From: Pedobacter sp. MR2016-24
GTDB taxonomy: Bacteria; Bacteroidota; Bacteroidia; Sphingobacteriales; Sphingobacteriaceae
Assembly: GCF_026239655.1 (NCBI RefSeq)
Contig: NZ_JAPIVO010000002.1
Coordinates: 682,001 to 746,000, forward strand
Reading direction: 5' to 3'
Length of the DNA stretch: 64,000 nt
In this document: in pieces, positions 25,985 through 33,822 of the stretch
Layout of the letters: every line of letters begins with the position of its first letter
Numbering within the stretch: position 1 is the stretch's first letter
Notes under the pieces: model-generated
Told to the model about the DNA's origin: nothing
Seen by the model: the letters and a program-made list of their open reading frames with translations, nothing else
The model's database searches: none
Program-made: the position numbers and the translations under genes

Positions 25985-27049
25985 TTAGTTCAATTCCGGG
26001 TAATCGGTGTAGCCCTGTTCGCCGGGCGTATATAACGTGTTATAGTCCGGCTCGTTTAAGGGTTCGTTTTTTTCTATCCTCCTCATGAAATCGGGGTTGG
26101 CCAAAAAGCTTCTTCCGAAGGCCACCAGGTCGGCCGGTCCATCCTGTAACATTGTCTCAGCTGTTTCGGCGGTGAGGCCGTTACAATAAATAATGGTGTT
26201 TGTAAAAGCTTCGCGAATAGCGTTATGTGTCTTTTGCGGGATACCAGGGTTGTTAGAGATGTGCAGGTATGCAATACCCAGTCGGTTTAATTCCTGGGCC
26301 AGGTAAACATAAGTATCGTGCACTTCGCTTTCTTCGTATGAGAGCATGCCGTTAGTTGTGAGAAATGGCGACAAGCGAATACCAACCTTATTGGCACCGA
26401 TCATTTTCGAGGTCTTTTGTACTATCTCCAATATTATCCGGCTTCGGTTCTTTATAGAACCTCCATAGTTGTCTGTCCGGTTATTTGCGTGCGGGTTCAG
26501 CGATTGCTCCAGCAGGTAACCATGTGCACCATGCAGTTCCACGCCGTCAAAACCGGCGTCGATGGCATTTTCTGCAGCGCGAACATGATCGTCAATGATG
26601 CGTTGTATACCATGAGTATCCAACGTTTTAGGCGCCGAATATTCATACATACCCGTTTCGGTGTAGATCTCACCAGCAGCTTGGCTATCTGACAAGCCGA
26701 CCACCTGGTAACCTTCAGGTAAGTTGCTGCTGTGTGCCACGCGACCGGTGTGCATCAGTTGCAAAAATATTTTAGAACCACTCTCGTGTACAGCGTTGGT
26801 CACCAGCTTCCAGCCTGCTACCTGTGCATCCGAGAAAATACCTGGAATACGTGGATAACCTAAACCTTCCGGGCTGGGCGAGGTACCTTCGGTAACAATA
26901 AGCCCGGCACCGGACCGCTGCTTATAGTAAGTGGCCATTAATTTATTGGGGATGTTATCGATGGCGCGGCTACGGGTCATGGGAGCCATCACCACATGAT
27001 TCTTTAATTTTAAGGTGCCCTTGTTATACGGCTGAAATAACTTTTTCAT
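25985..27049 (-). CDS. Old yellow enzyme family alkene reductase (NemA-like)
   Basis: 354 residues of FMN-dependent TIM-barrel enzyme. Motifs in order are VVMAPMTRSRA, GLIVTEGTSPSPEG, FLQLMHTGRVAHSS, FDGVELHGAHGYLLEQSLNPHANNRTDNYGG split over the H-x-x-N active site region, and a C-terminal ADLVAFGRSFLANPDF phosphate-binding loop. It reduces activated C=C or nitro compounds with NADPH. It is placed between an AraC regulator and an NmrA reductase on the same strand, most likely one detoxification operon. Confidence 0.92.
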   Translation of the reverse strand: MKKLFQPYNKGTLKLKNHVVMAPMTRSRAIDNIPNKLMATYYKQRSGAGLIVTEGTSPSPEGLGYPRIPGIFSDAQVAGWKLVTNAVHESGSKIFLQLMHTGRVAHSSNLPEGYQVVGLSDSQAAGEIYTETGMYEYSAPKTLDTHGIQRIIDDHVRAAENAIDAGFDGVELHGAHGYLLEQSLNPHANNRTDNYGGSIKNRSRIILEIVQKTSKMIGANKVGIRLSPFLTTNGMLSYEESEVHDTYVYLAQELNRLGIAYLHISNNPGIPQKTHNAIREAFTNTIIYCNGLTAETAETMLQDGPADLVAFGRSFLANPDFMRRIEKNEPLNEPDYNTLYTPGEQGYTDYPELN

Positions 27050-27128
27050 TTTGGAGTGTTTTTGTTTACACTACAAAGTTGCCGCTAACTGCCGCCTGAT
27101 AATAGCAGCAAAAGACAGAAAAACAGTC

Positions 27129-28112
27129 CTATCTGGCAGAACCGTATTTTTTGGGCTTTAGTCCGTAATGCCTTTCGAACAAACGGCTGAAGTGACTAAG
27201 ATTGGTAAAGCCTAATTCATAACCAACTTCGGCAACGGATCGCTTGCCCTGTTTGAGCATAAAAGCCGCTTCCTCCATGCGCGCCTGTTGAAAATAATTA
27301 TAGATGGTATCGCCAAAGGCTTGTTTAAAAAGTTGTTTCAGTTTGGTTTCGCTCATGGCGGCGATCCCGGCTAACTCAGACAGCACAGGCGGCGTGCTCA
27401 GATCGCTCAACACCTCGTTACGGATATGCAGCAACCTGGCAGCATCGGCACTGTTGATGTTCTGATGCGGTATGCTTTCGCGTTTCGATAACCTTTCAAA
27501 TAGCAGGTAGAGCAGTTCCTGCACCTTGATGTGCATATAAAAATAGCTCAGGCCATTTTTCATTTCTACCACGCCTAAATTCTTCTGCAGCAGACGAATA
27601 TCTGCCGTCATCTTTTCCAGGAAAAGAAACGAATTACCACTGCCTGTAATGGTTTCAATAGTGGTGTTCTGTTCTTTTAGTGCAATCAGGTTTTTTAAGT
27701 ATGCTGGAGAGATAGCAATAACCATGTAATGGATCATGTAACCTGCCGGAAAGCGGATGGTAGAATTGAGATCGTTGGAGGTAACCTGAATAGCCGATTC
27801 GTCCTGCTCGGAAAACTGGATATGCGGATCGGTACCGTACGTGATACCCAGCGGCTGTTCATTGCTGTAAAAGAAGATGGTGATCAATTCATTTCCTTGG
27901 CCGGAAGCATTACGCTTGATGATAAGGTCTTCCTTCAGTAAATAATGGTGCAGGGTTACTTTAAACTCCGGCCCAAACGAAAGTTTGCGAATAGATCCAT
28001 CCCCTAATTGCAGGGGAATAACCATCATATCACTCTCTACCGTTGCGCCGATATGCCGCGCGAAGTAAGTCATGAAGTCGAAATCCGGTGCGGCGTTGAA
28101 GCTGAAGATCAA
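27129..28112 (-). CDS. AraC-family transcriptional regulator
   Basis: 327 residues. The N-terminal two thirds are a sensory domain with no clear match. The C-terminal ~100 residues are the AraC HTH pair: PVLSELAGIAAMSETKLKQLFKQAFGDTIYNYFQQARMEEA (positions ~230-270) and SVAEVGYELGFTNLSHFSRLFERHYGLKPKKY. It lies 79 bp upstream of the old yellow enzyme gene on the same strand, so it probably activates that operon. Confidence 0.9.
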   Translation of the reverse strand: MIFSFNAAPDFDFMTYFARHIGATVESDMMVIPLQLGDGSIRKLSFGPEFKVTLHHYLLKEDLIIKRNASGQGNELITIFFYSNEQPLGITYGTDPHIQFSEQDESAIQVTSNDLNSTIRFPAGYMIHYMVIAISPAYLKNLIALKEQNTTIETITGSGNSFLFLEKMTADIRLLQKNLGVVEMKNGLSYFYMHIKVQELLYLLFERLSKRESIPHQNINSADAARLLHIRNEVLSDLSTPPVLSELAGIAAMSETKLKQLFKQAFGDTIYNYFQQARMEEAAFMLKQGKRSVAEVGYELGFTNLSHFSRLFERHYGLKPKKYGSAR

Positions 28113-28454
28113 TGCGGGTATAGTTTGCCTTAAAAATACAAATTAAAATCGATATTGCTCATCACTGTAACCTGGCTACTCTATCAAAGGCCATCATGCT
28201 TTTAAAGCGTACAATTAGCTGTGATTTACAAACACCATAATATCGGCATGATGCTTTTCATCAGCTTTCAGGTAAAGTAAATACAGGAAAATAAAATCAG
28301 CGTAAAGGGATTTCAGGAAATTAAATAAAATGACAAGTAAAAACAGAAATAATAGAACGTTATAGTCCCAATGTTGTCAAGTAAAACAAGGATAAGACAA
28401 GTAGTGGGTAACAAGGGAGACTGACCTGCATGACTGCGCGTATACAGCGCATAA

Positions 28455-28512
28455 ACTGCGCATCTACTCCGCCTTTTTCAGCTAGTTAAAAAAGGCGGAG
28501 TAGATGCGCAGT
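28455..28512. repeat. Perfect 24-bp inverted repeat with 10-nt loop
   Basis: Arms 28455-28478 and 28489-28512 are exact reverse complements (key core GCATCTACTCCGCC / GGCGGAGTAGATGC), with an A/T-rich top of the stem and loop CAGCTAGTTA. A further GTATAC pair outside could extend it imperfectly. Neither strand has a T tract after the stem, so it is not a standard terminator. It sits in the 606-bp gene-free stretch 28113-28718 that separates the AraC operon from the DUF6266 block; apart from this and the leader at 28627-28702 I see nothing in that stretch. Confidence 0.85.
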
Positions 28513-28626
28513 ATACGTGGTATATATGCGGTATTATTCAGTTCCTGCTCCCTTCCTGATCAGGCTTCATGCCATCCTTTTTCCCTGATTGTTAAGTATA
28601 TATTGTCATCTCTGTCCGTCAAAACC

Positions 28627-28702
28627 GGCCATTACCGGACATCGGTAAATCCTGCTCGCAGAATGCTTCATTTAATGTTTTTCTTGGATTACATTCGCCT
28701 CC
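28627..28702 (+). promoter_or_regulatory. Leader element shared by two DUF6266 genes, copy 1
   Basis: GGCCATTACCGGACAT (28627-28642) and, 34 bp on, a GTTTTTCTTGGA...TTCGCCTCC stretch (28677-28702) lie just before the gene at 28719. Both pieces recur upstream of the gene at 29679. It is probably a promoter/operator; TACATTCG may serve as the -7 box. Confidence 0.45.
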
Positions 28703-28718
28703 ATAAAAAAATAAAATT

Positions 28719-29498
28719 ATGGGAAAATTTAATGGAAAACATTTTACCGGACCGGTAGGACCGGTGATCTTCAGGAAAAGAAAAGGTAAGCAAGTTGTCT
28801 GTGCCAAACCACTTCCGGGAACAATGAAGCAGACAGAAAACACAAAGAAGGCTTCCGGAACCTTTGGTATGGCCAGCTTGATGGTAAAGCACATCAAGGA
28901 GGGCTATGGTGAAGAGATCATGGGCTATCATGACGGGACGCTGCACAACAGGCTGATGACAAGTATCAATCCGGTTCTTTCGCAATGCAGGGATCTGTCT
29001 ACGATGAGCTATACTTTTGGAGTTGACAGTTTCAACCGGCTGAACGGATTGAACTTCAATGTGGAATCACCTCTGCATAAATATCTGGGTTTCAATCCCG
29101 GGATTATGCTGGAAGGGAATAGCCTGCGGGTGGAATTTCCTTCGGCCAATGCGAAAAAGAATATCAAATTTATCCGGAGCAGCAATGCCTGTCACCTCAC
29201 CATGAGTTTGCTGCTGTTTAATCTAAAAGACGGTAAGCGGTTAAATGAACCGCTGAATCAAATGGTCATCCTGGCTAAAAAAGAACAGGAACAGCTGGGT
29301 GGTCAGGAATTTACTTTCACAGTTCCGGATGGTTGCCTTTGCCTGCTGAGTATATTTCTGAAATACTACGATTACCAGCATCTGCTGAATAATCCGCTGA
29401 TGAGCCCAGGCGCCATCTGTTTTGCACAGCTGGTACCTGGTGATTTTGAGGTTGAAGATCTGAATGTTTGGAGGAGTATGGGACAGCAATTCAGTTGA
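28719..29498 (+). CDS. DUF6266-like protein with divergent C-terminal region
   Basis: 259 residues. The N-terminus (MGKFNGKHFTGPVGPVIF, then GKQVV and KP) matches the start of the DUF6266 gene product at 29679 (MGKV ... GSVGPVVF ... GQQVV). The rest is longer and less like the family, with a beta-rich C-terminal half. There is no signal peptide or membrane segment. DUF6266 proteins are common in Sphingobacteriaceae and uncharacterised. It opens a block with holin-, endolysin- and spanin-like genes. The function is unknown; a structural or secreted-particle role is only a guess. Confidence 0.65.
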   Translation: MGKFNGKHFTGPVGPVIFRKRKGKQVVCAKPLPGTMKQTENTKKASGTFGMASLMVKHIKEGYGEEIMGYHDGTLHNRLMTSINPVLSQCRDLSTMSYTFGVDSFNRLNGLNFNVESPLHKYLGFNPGIMLEGNSLRVEFPSANAKKNIKFIRSSNACHLTMSLLLFNLKDGKRLNEPLNQMVILAKKEQEQLGGQEFTFTVPDGCLCLLSIFLKYYDYQHLLNNPLMSPGAICFAQLVPGDFEVEDLNVWRSMGQQFS

Positions 29499-29545
29499 TT
29501 AAAAAAAATGATCAGGACATTTATGGACATATCGGAGACAAAGCC

Positions 29546-29598
29546 AGCCATTAGTGGACATGCACCTGAAAACGTTTTTTTTTCTGGAATTTGCCTCC
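29546..29598 (+). promoter_or_regulatory. Leader element shared by two DUF6266 genes, copy 2
   Basis: AGCCATTAGTGGACAT (29546-29561) matches copy 1 at 13 of 16 positions; then a T run, CTGGAAT and TTGCCTCC follow (29574-29598). The spacing between the two pieces is shorter here (12 bp versus 34). Extra GGACAT repeats lie just upstream. Confidence 0.45.
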
Positions 29599-29678
29599 TA
29601 CTTTCGTTCAACGTTTAAGCTTAGCGCTGATCTTAAACAGTAATTAACAGAATTATTAACAATTTAAATCTTAAAAAA

Positions 29679-30338
29679 ATGGGAAAAGTAAAAAGTGGGG
29701 TAATCGGTAAAGTTACCGGAAGTGTAGGCCCCGTAGTGTTTAGTGTGGTGAATGGCCAGCAAGTGGTTAAAGAACAACCAACAAAATCAACCAAGCCGGC
29801 TACGCAAAGCCAGATTGATGTGAGAGAAATCTTCAGGTTAACAACAGAAGCCATGAATAATTTTGCTGAAGTGATCAATACCGGTTACAAGATTCATAAA
29901 CAATCCAGTACTCCTGTTAACACTGCAGTGAAATATCACATTAAAAATGCGATAACAGGAATTTCACCAGATTTTGCTCTTGATTTCACAAAAGTGAGGC
30001 TAAGTAATGGTGCAGAGGATAGTGATAATGATGTTCAGGTACAAGCGGCAGACGCAGGTGCGATGATGAACATTACCTGGAGTCCTGAAGTAACTGGCTC
30101 GCAAAAACAGCGTGATCTGAGGAATACCGACCTGGCTTGCATCGTCTTCTATCATATTGCAAAGGGGCGTTATACCTCGAGCATAGGTGAGGTAAAGCGT
30201 GGAATAGGAAAGTTAGACATGAAAGTGCCGAACAGTTTTGCTGGCAGTCCCATGCATGCCTGGATATTTTTCGCATCCGAAGATGGTACAAAGTCATTCA
30301 GGAGTGAATACCTAGGTACCTATACAGCCAAGCTATAG
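29679..30338 (+). CDS. DUF6266-family protein
   Basis: 219 residues. It shows the family pattern from end to end: MGKVKSGVIGKVTGSVGPVVF, KPATQSQIDVREIFRL, NTAVKYHIKNAITGISPDF, a strand-rich middle with MNITWSP, and a closing MHAWIFFASEDGTKS ... SEYLGTY. It has no signal or membrane segment. The family has no known function. It sits between the first DUF6266-like gene and a lysis-like gene trio and shares a leader element with the former, so the two are probably expressed together. Confidence 0.8.
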   Translation: MGKVKSGVIGKVTGSVGPVVFSVVNGQQVVKEQPTKSTKPATQSQIDVREIFRLTTEAMNNFAEVINTGYKIHKQSSTPVNTAVKYHIKNAITGISPDFALDFTKVRLSNGAEDSDNDVQVQAADAGAMMNITWSPEVTGSQKQRDLRNTDLACIVFYHIAKGRYTSSIGEVKRGIGKLDMKVPNSFAGSPMHAWIFFASEDGTKSFRSEYLGTYTAKL

Positions 30339-30436
30339 GTAGTATCATTTAAGATTGTCCGGCAGTTCGCCATTGCTGCCGGGCATCTTTAAACTCAAGT
30401 AATTAACAGATTTCTAATATTTTAATAATTAATGTG

Positions 30437-30850
30437 ATGAACGCAAATGTCATAAAACTGCCCAAAATTAAGGGCTTAAGCTATCTCAATAATAGGATAG
30501 TAAAAACATGCGGCAGGGCTCTCAGGAATTTCGAACCTATGTTCTTATTTCTTTCTTTGCTGATTGTCTGGTCTGTAATGCCCCGGTGGCTGCAGATGGA
30601 AGCAGAAGCTGCAAGTATCAATCAGAGCATCTGGCTCCTCATAGTAGTAAGCATGATTACCTTTTTGGCGATCTGCGCAATAACCTGGTGGTTAACGCAG
30701 CAATTTTGGCTAAGGCTCGGCCTGCCGCAAATTCAACAGATGGTTTCACAATTTAACACTTTAACATCATGGCAGCAACTCAGCTTGTTTTCGCTATATT
30801 TTGTTTCGGTATTGCTGGCAGCCTTAGGATGCCTGATCGCAATCTGTTAG
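30437..30850 (+). CDS. Small three-helix membrane protein, holin-like
   Basis: 137 residues from the ATG at 30437. Three hydrophobic helices are visible at about residues 33-52, 65-85 and 114-137, with a basic N-terminal tail (KLPKIKG, NNRIVK). It has no family signature that I recognise. Size, three membrane spans and a position just before, and overlapping, an endolysin-like gene are the reasons for calling it holin-like. That role is inferred from context; a general small membrane protein is the alternative. Confidence 0.55.
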   Translation: MNANVIKLPKIKGLSYLNNRIVKTCGRALRNFEPMFLFLSLLIVWSVMPRWLQMEAEAASINQSIWLLIVVSMITFLAICAITWWLTQQFWLRLGLPQIQQMVSQFNTLTSWQQLSLFSLYFVSVLLAALGCLIAIC

Positions 30851-31296
30851 ATGTACGATCCCGGATTATTGTAACTGCAGCAAAGGAGGTCGGCGTAAGG
30901 GAAAAAACCGGTCAGAATGACGGCAAAGCGATTGCGGAATACCTGCGAAGTGTAGGACTTAACCGGCCTGAACCTTATTGTGCTGCTTTTGTCTGCTGGG
31001 TATTCCAAAAAGAAGGATTGAGCAAACCCAGGTCTGGCTGGTCGCCGGATCTCTTTCCGCAATCACGTTTAGCGCGCTCTGCTTTGCCGGGGAACGTCAT
31101 CGGCATCTACTTCCCTCAGCTAAAAAGGATTGCACATGCAGGACTGATCGAAAAAGTTGACGGTTCCTGGATTTCCACTATTGAGGCCAATACAAATGTG
31201 AGTGGCAGCAGGGAAGGAGATGGAGTATACAGGAAAAAACGACATTTCCGGACGATTTACCGAATAGCAGACTGGATAGATTTAGGAGGGCATTAA
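30769..31296 (+). CDS. CHAP/NlpC-type peptidoglycan hydrolase, endolysin-like
   Basis: 175 residues. A short hydrophobic N-terminus (LVFAIFCFGIAG) could act as a signal or signal-anchor. The catalytic domain begins at IIVTAAKEVGVREKTGQNDG. The cysteine C71 in PYCAAFVCW, H123 in RIAHAGLIE and the E139/N141 region fit the Cys-His-Asn/Glu triad of CHAP-like amidases. It cleaves cell-wall peptides or amide bonds. Its start overlaps the upstream membrane protein gene by 82 bp in another frame; an internal ATG at 30829 would still overlap by 22 bp and would drop the hydrophobic segment. The next gene starts 1 bp after its stop. Confidence 0.75.
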   Translation: MAATQLVFAIFCFGIAGSLRMPDRNLLDVRSRIIVTAAKEVGVREKTGQNDGKAIAEYLRSVGLNRPEPYCAAFVCWVFQKEGLSKPRSGWSPDLFPQSRLARSALPGNVIGIYFPQLKRIAHAGLIEKVDGSWISTIEANTNVSGSREGDGVYRKKRHFRTIYRIADWIDLGGH

Positions 31297-31297
31297 G

Positions 31298-31810
31298 ATG
31301 AAGAAAAAAAATATGTGCCTGTTAGCTGCATTGCTGTTTTGCAGCTGCGGGGTGCTGAATGACAAACACGTCAGCAGGAACTTATCAGCTTCCAGTTTTG
31401 AAAATGCAACTGATCTTAAGCGTAAAACGGTTACAGACAAGACTGATCATTCCATAAGATTAGTGGCTGAAGATGATTCTTTACATCAATCCTGGGATAT
31501 TCAGTTGTGGCCCAAAGGGAAATTCACCTTTTCTCCTGACCGGGGTTTTGAGGGAGAGGCGGAGCAGGTGTTGATAAAGGGCGATCTGAAAGGGAGTAGT
31601 AAATTCAGAGCGCGTGATGTCAAAAATAAGCACCAGAAAAGTAATTCCGAAAGTGAATTTCGACAGAACCAAAAGCAAAAACAGGCGTCAAAAAAGGTAG
31701 ACCGGTCCAGCAGTATAAATAGCACAGCTTTGATAGTACTGGGATTTATCGTCATAATTTGTTTCTTAACCCTAATTCAGAAAAAATACAATTGGCTGAA
31801 AATTAGATGA
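31298..31810 (+). CDS. Lipoprotein with C-terminal membrane helix, unimolecular spanin-like
   Basis: 170 residues. The N-terminus has a lipoprotein signal with the cysteine in LFCSC (C17). The middle ~115 residues are polar and charged (FRQNQKQKQASKKVDR). A C-terminal hydrophobic helix (ALIVLGFIVIICFLTLI) is followed by a basic tail. Lipid anchor at one end and inner-membrane helix at the other is the layout of u-spanins, which fuse the two membranes at the last step of phage lysis. The start has an unusually good ribosome site, AGGAGG, 7 nt upstream. The assignment is from topology and neighbours only. The 244 bp after it hold no gene. Confidence 0.5.
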   Translation: MKKKNMCLLAALLFCSCGVLNDKHVSRNLSASSFENATDLKRKTVTDKTDHSIRLVAEDDSLHQSWDIQLWPKGKFTFSPDRGFEGEAEQVLIKGDLKGSSKFRARDVKNKHQKSNSESEFRQNQKQKQASKKVDRSSSINSTALIVLGFIVIICFLTLIQKKYNWLKIR

Positions 31811-32054
31811 TTGTTTATTTCTGATTTTTAAATAAAAGATTTGGTATACACACTGAATTTTCGACGAATGAGAAACGAACTGCCCGAATTTTCTCAAAAA
31901 TGCACATTTGTATTTGGTTTTAAGGATGAAGAGCAAATTCGCGGTTTACCATAAGTTTATATGATTGCAACAGGAAAAGTGTTATTAACAGAATTCAATT
32001 TGACATTACATTTTTGGTACTTAAATTTGATTATTAGATAATAATTTTGAAGTT

Positions 32055-33482
32055 ATGAACAAATTATGGTTAGATGTTTTTGCAGTTGTGGTAGCTCCGG
32101 GAGAAAATGTTATAGATATACTTGTGATGAGAATCAAGAATTTGCTAAACACTAATAAGAGTGTGATACGTGAAAAACTCCCTACACAAAGAGAGATTGT
32201 AGCGGAAACACAACATTCTGAAGCCATTATCCGTCACGTTGCGAAAACGCTCAAGACCATGCGGATTATAGAGGCCAGGAGTGGAGGAGGAACCTATTTT
32301 GTCAATAGAAAAGCCAGAAATCAAAAAACGTTAAAGAATGAGCAGCGTGAATCTGGTTCCAGCTACGATGTTGATGAAGTGCAGTTGGGAGAAGAAGTAC
32401 TTTTACAATCTGCAACCGCTGTCAGCAATTTTCGGAAGAAATGGAATGCCGCGACGAAAAAAAATAGTACACTGAGTCCTGAACAACTAAGGGTTAAGAT
32501 TATTCCGGAGGTAATCACGCATACCAGGCAAAAGTTAAGTTATAGCCTTGGAATTGATTACAGTGATAGCCAGATTTATTATTCTTCTGGCTATCAATCA
32601 ACGTTATACTGCACGTTTATGGCGCTTTTAAACAACCGCAAGAAAATAATTGTAACGCTTGGGATGATTAACGAAACGGCAGTGAAAACAATTTTTGACG
32701 TCAGGCCTGGAAGTCATGTTTTGAGCTATGATGCTGCCGGAAAGGATTTGGATAAACTGGAGGTGATGTGTTTTAAACAGCTGGTAGGCATCGTTTATAT
32801 CAGTTCAAGAAGAGTTGCTCCAGTTAACTATGAGATTGACGCGGAAAGGGCCGCAAGGATTCACGCACTTCGGGATACCTATAAATTTGTCATTGTTGAA
32901 GATGACAGGGACGTATCTTACTTCCAGTCGTCAGAAAATCTATTGATGAGTACAACTACCAGTAAATATGAATCCCTGGTTTATCTGCGTCCTTACTCTT
33001 CTTTTCTGCCGTTTATTAACGACTTAAATTTGTTATGCGGGCCGGCTAAACTAATCAGGAAGATAAGAGATAAATTTCGGGTGTCGGGCAAAGATATTTC
33101 AGCCGCTGTATCGCTTTCTTTAAATGAACTGCTGGGTAAAGAACTGTTCTTTAAGTCCGAAACAATAGTACTGAATAAGATAGCGGATATCATGGTCAGA
33201 GTAAGGGAAAACTTAAGTAAATCGGGAATTTGGACAGCGGAAAGTATTGCTGCAGGTTCAGCTTGTTTCCTCCGTCTGCAACCTAAATATGGTCACATCC
33301 CCCCTGATGGTTACAGCCACTTCAAAAGGGAGCGTATCCGGATCATTGCAGCTGCTGCTTATGCTGGCGATGAAACGGCCCTGGAAGGAATATTAATCAG
33401 TCTGGTAGCATCAATAGACGGTGAGTGCCTGGATAGAGACCTGAATAAATTCAACGAAGCTGCACGCAGAATCATCTGCTAA
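32055..33482 (+). CDS. MocR-like regulator (GntR HTH + aminotransferase-fold domain) lacking the PLP lysine
   Basis: 475 residues. The N-terminal winged helix reads KLPTQREIVAETQHSEAIIRH ... RSGGGTYFV, a GntR-type domain. From ~residue 130 a type I aminotransferase fold follows: SSGYQSTLYCTFMALL, then FVIVEDDRDVSYF, where the Asp that holds the PLP nitrogen is found. In the usual YLGSFSK motif the lysine is replaced: YLRPYSS, so S316 stands at the PLP-lysine site. It therefore should not form the internal aldimine and may sense something else or only use the fold as a dimer. It lies within the DUF6266/lysis block and may control it. Confidence 0.75.
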   Translation: MNKLWLDVFAVVVAPGENVIDILVMRIKNLLNTNKSVIREKLPTQREIVAETQHSEAIIRHVAKTLKTMRIIEARSGGGTYFVNRKARNQKTLKNEQRESGSSYDVDEVQLGEEVLLQSATAVSNFRKKWNAATKKNSTLSPEQLRVKIIPEVITHTRQKLSYSLGIDYSDSQIYYSSGYQSTLYCTFMALLNNRKKIIVTLGMINETAVKTIFDVRPGSHVLSYDAAGKDLDKLEVMCFKQLVGIVYISSRRVAPVNYEIDAERAARIHALRDTYKFVIVEDDRDVSYFQSSENLLMSTTTSKYESLVYLRPYSSFLPFINDLNLLCGPAKLIRKIRDKFRVSGKDISAAVSLSLNELLGKELFFKSETIVLNKIADIMVRVRENLSKSGIWTAESIAAGSACFLRLQPKYGHIPPDGYSHFKRERIRIIAAAAYAGDETALEGILISLVASIDGECLDRDLNKFNEAARRIIC

Positions 33483-33563
33483 CCGGATTTTATAAAAAGA
33501 TAATTAATGCTGTCCTGACCAGGTGTGCCGGGATTGCGATCGTAAACCCTAAACCTAAATATT

Positions 33564-33821
33564 ATGAATGATTCAAATGACAAATTTATCGTAGTTATCC
33601 AGATCCTGGGTCAGATGCTGTCCTTAATGGAAGAAAAAAACAACTTGTTGAAGAAGAAGGAACTGTTGTCTCCGGCGGATGTGATGGTCTTATTCAACCG
33701 TTCAGCCCGTACCATTAGTAGATGGACTAAAAAAGGAATATTAAAAAGTGTAGAAATCAATGGCACGTTACACTACAGGTGGGATGACGTATATCCCTTG
33801 ATTGAACTCAAAAACATTTGA
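33564..33821 (+). CDS. Small helix-turn-helix DNA-binding protein
   Basis: 85 residues. The N-terminal ~40 residues are helical, with charged repeats. Residues ~42-80 form an excisionase/MerR-like HTH: LSPADVMVLFNRSARTISRW followed by TKKGILKSVEINGTLHYRWDDVYPLI. Proteins of this type are frequent in Bacteroidota mobile elements. It is followed after 1 bp by the next gene, so the two are likely translated together. The target is unknown. Confidence 0.75.
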   Translation: MNDSNDKFIVVIQILGQMLSLMEEKNNLLKKKELLSPADVMVLFNRSARTISRWTKKGILKSVEINGTLHYRWDDVYPLIELKNI

Positions 33822-33822
33822 T

